64,000 bases of DNA from Amphibalanus amphitrite (taxonomy: Eukaryota; Arthropoda; Thecostraca; Balanomorpha; Balanidae), in NCBI RefSeq assembly GCF_019059575.1, contig NW_024881790.1, forward strand, positions 434,001 through 498,000, written 5' to 3'. Under the pieces are notes generated by a model. The model had not been told where the DNA came from, ran no database searches, and saw only the letters and a program-made list of their open reading frames with translations. The translations under genes and the position numbers were made by a program. Shown here piece by piece: positions 56,332 to 64,000 of this stretch. Position 1 is the first letter of the stretch. Every line of letters starts with the position of its first letter.

Positions 56332-56744
56332 GAAATTTTCACGCCAAGTCGAGCGTGTGCACTCATTTGTCGTATTAAATTTTCGAGGGTGTGGGTTCAG
56401 CGGTGTGCACGTGGTGGGGCCGCGACCGGCGCCGAGCAAAAGGCTCGTGCTTTAGGCTCAGTTGTTCGCTTAAAAACTGACTGGAAATAATCAGAGCCGG
56501 CAGGTCATTGACCTTTGACAACGAAGGCCGACACAAGGCACCGCTCGCCAAGAGGATTCGCCAGTTTTTCTCACAGACAATGACAATAGGTACAAAAACA
56601 ATGTAATAAGACCAGACGTTTCGACAACAAAGTGCCTTCGTCAGTGCAAAAACAAGATATAGGCTTACATCGATAAAAAATATAGAAGACGACCAGCCTG
56701 CACGAAATACAGTTTTACTTTTTTGAAATCAGACTTGTGATCAG
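56332..56744. other. Flank of the LINE, array-like at its start
   Basis: TGAAATTTTCACGCCAAGTC and GTATTAAATTTTCGAGGGTG continue the diverged array-like sequence seen before 53615. The rest is unassigned. Confidence 0.4.
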
Positions 56745-57115
56745 CTCAGTTGAGCCGGCTCAAAAATCAGCTCAGCTCATGAGCCGGCTCAACATTTTGC
56801 CAAATTGTTGAGCTGTGAGCTGAGCCGGCTCAGTAATGCATTGAGCTGAGCTGCTGTCTGAGCTGAGCTGAATGAGCTTGAGCTGAGCTGAGCTGAATGA
56901 GCTTGAGCTGAGCTGAGCTGAGCTGAGCGAGCTGAGCTGAGCTGAGCTGATTGAGCTGAGCGAGCTGAGCTGAGCTGAGCTGAGCTGAGCTGAGCTGAGC
57001 TGAGCTGAGCTGATTGAGCTGAGCTGAGCTGATTGAGCTGAGCTGAGCTGAGCTGAGCTGAGCTGAGCTGATTGAGCTGAGCTGATTTAGCTGAGCTGAG
57101 CTGATCCAGTTCTAA
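56745..57115 (+). repeat. GAGCT pentamer array 1
   Basis: Runs of GAGCTGAGCTGAGCTGAG with occasional GATTGAGCT variants over about 370 bp. Homologous array at 59190-59610. Confidence 0.9.
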
Positions 57116-58270
57116 TTCTTTTCAGTTCATGCTTGGAAATTAACTCAGGATTTGATGCTTCAGCTATGAGCTAGCTATGGAGTGAGCAATTACACTGCCT
57201 TCGTGATCGCACTTAAAAATATCAAAACTCTAAAGAAATCAATATTAATCACTAATCAAGCTTAATTTATTTCATCCATGTTGCATGGAAATTGGAAGAC
57301 CAGGGTCTTGGCCAATTTACAGGCTAATAGGAGCCAGTCTCAAGTTTCAAGTCTGACTGCAAGATGAATACCTACCTACTGTCAGGCTTTGATGCTTCGC
57401 CTTGACACTCTGCTCCGCAATGTACAATTCAGCATTCTTCACTTTGTTATTTAAGCAGTTATTTAAATTAATTTTATCGATAAGGGTTCTTACCAGTTAC
57501 CTCTGCATAAAATATTTACAATTAGGAATTAGCAAATGTTCCTCTTCGTTGGTTGAATGTGGGCTAAGCAACCATATCCTATTGAAAGTGGGGTGGGGCA
57601 GAGGCGCTAACTGGAACTCTCACCTTCTGATGTCCATAATATGGGAAAAGCTCCCTTATTCACACGCCGACTATGAATTCTAATTGTGTTGACATTGCCT
57701 TGGTTGAGATCAGGGTGGTGTTTGGTTTCACTCAAGGTTTCACTGATAACAGCACGCTGCTATCACACGTGTCAAATGGGGTTTCCATGGAGATATAAAC
57801 AAACTCTTATCTCCAAGTTCCAACACTACCCCAAAATGTAACGTCAGCTCCTGGCAGGGTGCCAAGAGCGGATGGCGGCGTGGGCGTGCTGCTCTCGGCC
57901 GTGAAACACCGCCTAGTTGAGATGATTCCATGGCGTTTTTTTCGTCTAGCAGATTTTCGTCCGACTTTTCTTCGTCTGGCATTTTTTCGTCTGTACATTT
58001 TTTTCGTCTGTAAACTTTTTCGTCCAGACTTTTTTCGTTCGTATATTTTGAACTTATATGTTATGTTAACATCGCGGGTGCACACTCTGATAACATGTGA
58101 TAACACTGCCAAGAACAGTCCATTTCATGTAACTATAGTCTGAGTCCAAGTAGACGCACGACTCGCAAAGTCTCAAGGTCTTAATGAGCTTATCTCTTTT
58201 GCCCATTGTGTAAGTTGCCTCGCTCCTTGTTAGAGGAGACTTACTTATGCGCCAAGAGTTGGTCTGTTTT
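57116..58270. other. Interval with a TTTTTCGTCTG minisatellite
   Basis: 57935-58040 has about seven copies of a 15-18 bp TTTTTTCGTCTG(T/G) monomer. The remainder shows no recognised gene. Confidence 0.5.
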
Positions 58271-59152
58271 TTAACCCTCGCCCGTATTGGTGTTTTTCCA
58301 GCCGCGAACGTATAAGGGGGCGGGGGTCCGTTGGACCCCCCCTTGCCGTTTCGTCCCTGATCGAGCTAGAGCTTCGCGGAAAAAACGAGCGTGCTGCCCG
58401 CGACGAGAGGAAGCCGATGATACCCAATTTTAAGGTCCTAGGTTATCGGTTGACCTTCCAGGTCAGGTCAATGACCCAAAAGTCGGGAAAATCGGGACCT
58501 GTTAGAACGTCGTAAAACGTGGCTGCCATGGGGTTTTTCGGGGTGCTGATCACGAATATCATGTTAGTTATGATCACTGATGATGTCTTTATGCATTGAG
58601 GCCAGGTCGGGTCAGGTCAGGTCAACCAGTAAGGATTTTGCCGGGTATTCGTAGTAGCCTCTGACAGCTTCGTAACATGTTACGAAGGCACCAAAACTGC
58701 TTCGTAAATGTTCAAATGGTTGCTAAATTCGAATTCAGCTCCAAAAACTAGCCTAGAAACATGTAAAACTCGAAAAAGTGAACCGAGGTCATCAAAGGTC
58801 AATGACCTGACCTGACCTTCCGGTGACCTTGACACCCACCCTAATGCATGGGAGCAACATCATATGCCATGTTTGAACACTTGAAACCACAAAAAGACTG
58901 CTAACGCGCGGCTAATGCGAGCCGACATACGCCGAATCGCGATTCCGGCCAAACATGGTCTCGAAAAGTAGGTCACAGGTCAAAGGTCATTAGGGTCAGG
59001 GTCATGAAATTTTCAGGATAGGTGTAAAATTGATTATCGCGAGGGTACTGAAAGTGTCGTCGCGATCGGCCGCTTTTTACGCGAGTTATTCGCGAAAAAC
59101 AGAGGGGGGGGGGTCCGTTCGACCCCCCCCCCCCTATACGGGCGAGGGTTAA
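58271..59152. mobile_element. TTAA-flanked MITE, family E copy 4
   Basis: TTAA at 58271-58274 and 59149-59152. Inverted match of 50373-51272, including the palindrome CTTCGTAACATGTTACGAAG at 58668-58687 and hairpins GGGGTCCGTTGGACCCC and GGGGTCCGTTCGACCCC near the ends. It sits between the two GAGCT arrays. Confidence 0.87.
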
Positions 59153-59189
59153 GCATGTCCGATTTAAAAAGAACGACTGAGCGATCTAA

Positions 59190-59610
59190 GCGTGAATTTA
59201 ACTGAGCGGAAACTGAGCTAAGCTGAATTGAGCGGAAACTGAGCTGAGCTGAACGGGAACTGAGCTGAGCTGAGCTGAGCGGAAACTGAGCTGAGCTGAG
59301 CGGAAACTGAGCTGAGCTGAGCGGAAACTGAGCTGAGCGGAAACTGAGCTGAGCTGAGCTGAGCGGAAACTGAGCTGAGCTGAGCTGAGCGGAAGCTGAG
59401 CTGAGCTGAGCTGAGCGGAAACTGAGCTGAGCTGAGCTGAGCGGAAACTGAGCTGAGCTGAGCTGAGCGGAAACTGAGCTGAGCTGAGCTGAGCGTGAGC
59501 GGAGCACAGCCGGTTTGAGCGGAGCGTGAGCTGAGCTGAGCCGTGTTAAACTGAGCGGGAGCTGAGCGGGAGCGGATAAAACGGAGTTGAGCTGAGCGAG
59601 CTCACTTTTT
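59190..59610 (+). repeat. GAGCT array 2 with GAGCGGAAACT higher-order unit
   Basis: About 20 bp units of GAGCTGAGCTGAGCGGAAACT repeat about 12-15 times. The Ser/Ala/Gln/Leu-rich 196-codon frame on the minus strand is a product of this repeat. Confidence 0.9.
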
Positions 59611-59772
59611 TCTTGAGCTGTCACAAGTCTGTTTGAAATACAGGTTATATCTAATCTCGCACTAAAATGTTATATCGTTCTTCTGTCTAAACTATTCTGT
59701 AAGTCATAATCACAGCATTTGAATCGACACATTGACACATTATAACAGAGACACTCCTATGTATAGGTATAG

Positions 59773-60190
59773 CTATTTGTTTTTTAGCACCATTTTCGCA
59801 CCTATCCTGGACCAGCTGTAGAAGCCTGGCTTTATGTTAACGGTGTCTTCAAGTAAAATATATGCAGCTTCCATGGCTCTCCTAATCGGTTTTGGCATGC
59901 CCTTTTCCATCACTGTAGCTGAATCCCAAGCTGGAAGATGATGACACTTTTCTATATGAAGCACCATCGCATTGGATACATTATGATTTCGAACATCACG
60001 TTTGTGCTCTTGAAGTCGTGTTTTCAAACCCCTCCCCGTTTCACCGACATATGATTTTGAACATGGTCCAGAACAAGGTATCTTATATATAACACTGTTG
60101 TCTGATGTGTTCACCTTCTTCGGTCGCACTAAATCTTGAATCTTGGATCCTGATACGATGGCTACATTGGTTCCAGCTGATCGTAGACTA
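59773..60190 (-). CDS. Penelope-like element, GIY-YIG endonuclease domain (C-terminal part, split from RT by an insertion)
   Basis: The minus-strand frame reads RSAGTNVAIVSGSKIQDLVR, then NSVIYKIPC and CSKSYVGETGRGLKTRLQEH, the GIY-YIG-type core with its cysteines, then HIEKCHHLPAW and a stop at 59773. The domain makes the target nick used by Penelope-like elements. The first codons of this piece continue the RT frame at 62649 if the intervening transposon and one TA are ignored (EIAT then SLRSAGTN). The domain itself shows no stop or shift, so the copy was probably intact here before the insertion. Confidence 0.85.
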
Positions 60191-60769
60191 TAGTCTGTTT
60201 TTTAGCAGCTGCCGGTCGTTTTAAGTGCCTAAATTGCAACTGCGCGTGCTTTTGAGACTGCGAAAACAGAAATACGAGACACTTTCTATCGGCTCCTTTT
60301 ATGGCGGCTCGAATGGAGCGTATCAATCCAGTATCGATCCGTGTCGATCCAGCTGTCGTACTGAACTTGCCATGTTCTGCACACTCAGGCTCCAGCATTC
60401 AGAATTGTGCTGACTTTCACTTAGGCTGGTGGAATAAGCTGCGGATTTGTCTTTTACGCCTCACAACCCTTCTTGAGAATTGTCATCACCGTTCTTGCGC
60501 TATCAGTTTGTACACTATATAAAAAGAGGAGAGAGGGGTTGAGAGGAGGGCAACGTTCCCTGGCCAGGTGGCCTCTTTGTGTCAGCGAAGATGGTACAAA
60601 AGTCGTGCCATGGTGCCAGCGATAGCAGGAGGCAGGAGATTGAGAAAGTGAATAATTTAGGAATGAAACCAGCTTGTGTATACCGCCTTATCACTGTTCT
60701 TTATATGTAGATTGCATCATACCTATATGAAATGCAAAAGTGCTCAAATGTCCGGGCGTCGTTTGTATT

Positions 60770-61010
60770 TTAAACAGCGCCGGGCCGGTACTCGGCGACT
60801 TCCGCGCCGGGCCGGGGGTGTCTGAACCCACCCCCGTCTAAATCAGCTCCTGGGCCAAGTAGCGACTCGCAGTAAGCGTTATTCGAAAGAGCAAAAGAAA
60901 TAATGAAGAAAACACATCAGTCATTTTTAGGTCAGGTCAAAGGTCAGGTCACCAGAGGTCATCAAAGGTCAAATTTTGTCAAATCAAAGGTCAAACGAAA
61001 GAGCAAAAAG
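60770..61010. mobile_element. Truncated family A-related fragment
   Basis: TTAA at 60770-60773 is followed by a degraded end, hairpin GGGGGTGTCTGAACCCACCCCC, CAGCTCCTGGGCCAAGTAGC and GGTCAGGTCAAAGGTCAGGT, all as in family A. The distal half is missing. Confidence 0.6.
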
Positions 61011-61156
61011 TAAACCATATATTCTGAAGGTCATCCCAGTGCAGTCTGCATCCAGCTGTTCACGCCTGCCTCGTGCATAATCGCAAATCATAATCATGCG
61101 ATCATCATCAGTCATCACCGTATAGCGAGTCAGCCCAGCACAGCTCCTCTCGTCTT

Positions 61157-62494
61157 CTACTCGTCTTCTGTGTCTTCGTCTTCACTATCACTGCTTCCCA
61201 GGGTAACGACGACGCGCTCCACCTCTTCGGCCACGTTCTCGTGCTGCCAGTAGCGCTCTTCGAGCACTTCCACGTGATCGCAGCACTTAGCCCATGCCGA
61301 GGGTGGGATGTGGGCCACCGCCTCTTCCACAAGCAGCTTGATGGCTCCCATGCTTCCGCTTCTGTTGCGTTGTCTCACATACGTTTTCAGTTGAGCCCAT
61401 ATCATTTCGATCGGGTTCAGGTCGCAACTGTAGGGTGCCAGCCTGACCACTGTGTGTCCTTTTTCTTTTGCCAGTTCATCCACATAGTACGTTTTTGGGG
61501 GAGCGTGCTTGTGAACCAGCTCCAGAAGCTCCACTTTGAGCATGTCGTCGGCATATGAAATGCCATTTTCTTCCAGCCATGCCTGGATCTCCCCTTTCTT
61601 GTTACTGGTCGTCGGGGTCTTGTTTTTAATCCGGCTGTGGTAGCTGGCGTTGTCCATGACGATAACGCTGTTAGCCGGGATGTTCTGGAGTAGGCTGGAG
61701 AACCATTCCTCGAAATGTTGCGCATTCATCGAGTCGTGGTAGTCGGTGCTCTTGCCGTCGGTCCAGGTGGTAAGCAAGGCATCACCGACAAATCCATCTC
61801 TGGATCCAGCATGGACAATGATCAGACGCTTGCCTTTGCCAACAACACTTCTTCTGCCACAAAACTCGCGATCATCCAGCCAGCCTTTTTGATCAAAATC
61901 AAACTGACTGAACCACGTTTCATCGAGATAGATGACTGCTCGGTCGGGCTCAGTATTGCGGATCCTGCGCATTTCTCTGAGGTAGCGGGCTCTTGCAGCC
62001 CGCACGTACGGGCGCTCCATCAGCAGCTTCCTGTTGTTTACCTTCCTGTAACGGAAGCCGTTCTGGAGGAGGATCTTGCGCAGGGAGCTGCGACTGAAGG
62101 TTAAGTCCAGCTCACTTGTCACCTTCATCAGGATCGAGTTTAGGGTAACTCGCTCACCCTTTTCGTACATGCTGTGTATGGCTCGTTTTATGGCACACAC
62201 GTCGAAATCGTCGATTTTCTGAACGACTCCCGTCCGTGGGGCTGACTTCATAGGAGACTTGAACTCGCCGACTTCCTTTTCTTTCATGATGTTGCGAACT
62301 GTCCGCTCGGAAACACCAGTCATCAGATTCACTCTCTCATACACTTTATTTGGGTGAACCAAACAATATGAACCGCATGGTTCTCCTGTTAAGGCCATGT
62401 TACTTTTCTCTTTTGAACAAAATTCAAAAACATTGAAAATCACCTCCTTGGTCTGGCGATCGATTGGGGAACATTTTAGCTTCGAAAAAGACAT
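61157..62494 (-). CDS. Tc1/mariner-superfamily (IS630-type) DDE transposase, DD81E spacing
   Basis: A complete 445-codon frame starts at ATG and ends at an acidic tail SSDSEDEDTEDE. The N-terminus carries helix-turn-helix-like segments (GVSERTVRNIMKE at about 60-72; LTFSRSSLRKILLQNGFRYR at about 131-150). Catalytic acidic residues: D191 in VIYLDETW, D281 in SVIVMDNASYH, and E363 in YSCDLNPIEMIW. By my count 81 residues separate the second and third, far more than the 34-39 of classic Tc1/mariner proteins. It resembles the group described as DD82E (Sailor), named from memory. It cuts and pastes the element at TA sites. No stop or frameshift is seen and the TIRs are intact, so the copy may be functional. 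Confidence 0.9.
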   Translation of the reverse strand: MSFSKLKCSPIDRQTKEVIFNVFEFCSKEKSNMALTGEPCGSYCLVHPNKVYERVNLMTGVSERTVRNIMKEKEVGEFKSPMKSAPRTGVVQKIDDFDVCAIKRAIHSMYEKGERVTLNSILMKVTSELDLTFSRSSLRKILLQNGFRYRKVNNRKLLMERPYVRAARARYLREMRRIRNTEPDRAVIYLDETWFSQFDFDQKGWLDDREFCGRRSVVGKGKRLIIVHAGSRDGFVGDALLTTWTDGKSTDYHDSMNAQHFEEWFSSLLQNIPANSVIVMDNASYHSRIKNKTPTTSNKKGEIQAWLEENGISYADDMLKVELLELVHKHAPPKTYYVDELAKEKGHTVVRLAPYSCDLNPIEMIWAQLKTYVRQRNRSGSMGAIKLLVEEAVAHIPPSAWAKCCDHVEVLEERYWQHENVAEEVERVVVTLGSSDSEDEDTEDE

Positions 62495-62648
62495 CTTTTC
62501 CTTCTTTTTAGTTCATGTCGAAGAAAAGTTACGGATGTGCAAAGTTTCAGGATTTGCAGGATTTCCATAGCATTTTTGCTTTCGCTCCTCGCGCACTTAT
62601 CAGACAGGCGCTTTAAACGACCGGCAGCTGCTAAAAAAACAGACTATA

Positions 62649-63778
62649 GTCGCTATTTCGTTCGCTTGTTTCGAGATGGGAATCGTTATGAATCGTCCTC
62701 GTTTCTTTTGTTCTTGTTTTTGTTTCTTCTTTTCTTCTACACTCTTCCTCCTTATTTCCTTCGCCTTGTTTTGGAGCCGAATTAAGTAACCTTTTGGATA
62801 ATGAAGTCTTGTAAACGTTTCGTATATATGGGTGATCTCTTCGTCGAGGAATTCTTCGCTACAAATCCTGAATGCTCGGAGAAAGAAGCCGATGACTATG
62901 CCACTTTTTACGCGATCGCTGTGTCCTGAAAGGAAGTGGACGTAGTCTTCTTTATTTGTAGGCTTTCTGTATACCTTAAATTTTGCTGTACTTCCGCACC
63001 TAATAACCAGTGTGTCCAGGAAAGGAATCGTTCCGCTGTTTTCGGTTTCAATTGTGAATTGGATTTTCAGATCGACGGCATTCAGGGCAATAACCTTCTC
63101 TTTCAGGTTCATATCGTGTGGAACTATTACGAGCACGTCGTCAACGTAACGAATCCAAGTGCACTCAGGACCCATGATATGTTTGTGCTTTTCTTCCTCC
63201 AGGTTTTCCATGTACAAGCAAGCCGCTACTGGACTTAACGGAGATCCCATGGCTAAACCATTTGACTGAACGTATTCAGTGTCACCGAAAGTAAACGTGT
63301 TAAACTGCATGCAAAGTGTTACTAGTTCCATATACTGCGCTTTTGGAAGAGGAAGAGATCTTTCATCTATATTATTAACGGCTTTGGCGATCGCCTCTAA
63401 AGCTCCTTCTACAGGTACATTCGTGAAAAGGGATTTCACATCAAAACTGGCTAGTTTCTTTCCTGACATGTCAATGTTTTTCAGCTGGTCGATCATTTCG
63501 GACGTGTTTTTTATGTGAGACGCGCTTATAGAGCCCAGAGCCCTGGAGAGGGGCTTCGCCAGCACCTTAGCCAGTCGGTGAGGTGCGCTACCAATTCCCG
63601 ATATTATGGGGCGCATCGGTATCCCCAATTTATGCACTTTTGGAAGACCTCTTAGGCGTGGAGCTCTTGGAGCCTCCTCTAACAGATGAGTGAAAGTTTT
63701 ACCTTTTTCAGTCTTTCGAAGAATCTTTCGGGCTTTCTTATTGAAGTTTTGGCCTTGTTTTTTGGAAAAGCCTTTAGT
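62649..63778 (-). CDS. Penelope-like element reverse transcriptase (5'-truncated; interrupted at its C-terminal side)
   Basis: The minus-strand frame is open from about 63778 to the transposon junction. It reads TKGFSKKQGQNFNKKARKIL, APRLRGLPKVHKLGIPMRPI, KLASFDVKSLFTNVPV, QSNGLAMGSPLSPVAACLYM and CTWIRYVDDVLVIVPHDM (YVDD active site), then CGSTAKFKVYRKPTNKEDYV. These are hallmark motifs of Penelope-like RTs, which are related to telomerase. The usual N-terminal part is missing because the copy is cut where it meets an inverted second copy (63779-64000). An ATG-only gene finder would miss the true N-terminal extension. After EIAT the frame enters the nested transposon. Confidence 0.9.
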
Positions 63779-64000
63779 TGTAGATAAACTGAAGATAAAC
63801 TAATGTAGATAAACTGAAGGAACTGTTAGCGGACATTGAAACGTACGAGGAAAAAACTAAAGGCTTTTCCAAAAAACAAGGCCAAAACTTCAATAAGAAA
63901 GCCCGAAAGATTCTTCGAAAGACTGAAAAAGGTAAAACTTTCACTCATCTGTTAGAGGAGGCTCCAAGAGCTCCACGCCTAAGAGGTCTTCCAAAAGTGC
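63634..64000. repeat. Head-to-head inverted repeat of Penelope-like RT ends (145-bp arms, reaches window edge)
   Basis: 63634-63778 is the exact reverse complement of 63856-64000, with no mismatch. The spacer 63779-63855 contains two copies of GTAGATAAACTGAAG-type sequence. Because identity runs to the last base, the palindrome may extend outside the window. Confidence 0.92.
63818..64000 (+). CDS. Second Penelope-like RT copy, N-terminal side (runs off right edge)
   Basis: The plus-strand frame reads DKLKELLADIETYEEKTKGF and continues with the same residues as the minus-strand copy (GKTFTHLLEEAPRAPRLRGL) to the window end. It extends about 13 codons further 5' than the left copy. It is partial and open; function cannot be judged. 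Confidence 0.75.

Larger units (their letters stand above)
60189..62648 (-). mobile_element. Tc1/mariner-superfamily transposon with intact transposase, nested in the Penelope-like element
   Basis: Inverted ends TAGTCTGTTTTTTAGCAGCT... of about 35 bp (60191 onward, and reverse complement ending 62646) are nearly identical and flanked by TA (60189-60190, 62647-62648). A single long transposase gene lies between. About 0.95 kb of non-coding DNA on the 3' side includes a degraded family A fragment (60770-61010). Confidence 0.88.

Noticed and set aside
59034..59624. A 196-codon Ser/Ala/Gln/Leu frame
   Set aside because: Product of the GAGCT pentamer array; no unique sequence.
61241..61725. Frames of about 100 codons on either strand across the transposase
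   Set aside because: Shadow frames of the 445-codon transposase; no independent motifs.
63635..63637. Start of the Penelope-like RT at 63637
   Set aside because: The codon is GTG within PKVHKLG, and the homologous frame is open about 47 codons further upstream.

Overview
This window is eukaryotic, from a repeat-rich invertebrate genome. An arthropod is my best guess; crustacean or chelicerate cannot be separated from sequence alone, so treat the taxon as low confidence. The evidence is the set of elements: a Ty3/gypsy-type gag, Tx1/L1-like, jockey/CR1-like and RNase H-bearing LINEs, a Penelope-like element with a GIY-YIG endonuclease, Tc1/mariner-type transposases, a hAT-type MITE, tRNA-derived sequences, and many TTAA-flanked non-autonomous DNA transposons. 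I found no convincing host protein-coding gene, rRNA, functional tRNA or bacterial-type operon.

Layout. 1-778: 5' end of a minus-strand LTR retrotransposon (gag, PBS-like site, short LTR). 779-10385: direct tandem array of a 2.4-2.65 kb unit (one diverged copy, three full copies, one truncated copy). Each full unit carries a TATAAAAG box, CACGTG-bearing monomers, a GGGTA array and a GCG-rich minisatellite. 10386-19961: mostly undescribed DNA with two large palindromes, a 1.2 kb TTAA element, an RNase H LINE fragment, a hAT MITE and a CTCTGAGGGCCC minisatellite. 19962-29241: one ~0.9 kb TTAA element split into five pieces by four successive insertions, two of which carry further insertions. 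29839-39256: more TTAA elements, some nested, a Tc1-like transposase broken twice, and a mariner-like remnant. 40062-48732: a TTAA element with different ends (AGGTAGTG), a TIR element, mosaic and nested TTAA elements. 50373-53417: further TTAA elements and a GGGTA array. 53615-56331: a 5'-truncated Tx1-like LINE with a 13-bp target duplication. 56745-59610: GAGCT arrays flanking a TTAA element. 59773-64000: a Penelope-like element interrupted by an apparently intact Tc1/mariner-type transposon with an unusually long D-to-E spacing, ending in a head-to-head palindrome at the window edge.

The strongest theme is a set of related TTAA-flanked MITE families. They begin with CCC (for example CCCGCGCCC, CCCTCGCCCG, CCCGGCAG). 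Most carry a long G-tract/C-tract stem-loop with a family-specific core close to the ends, and their interiors are rich in GGTCA/AGGTCA repeats. TTAA targeting and CCC ends fit piggyBac-type transposition, but no matching transposase lies in the window. Coordinates of repeats were set by eye from sequence comparison and may be off by a few bases.
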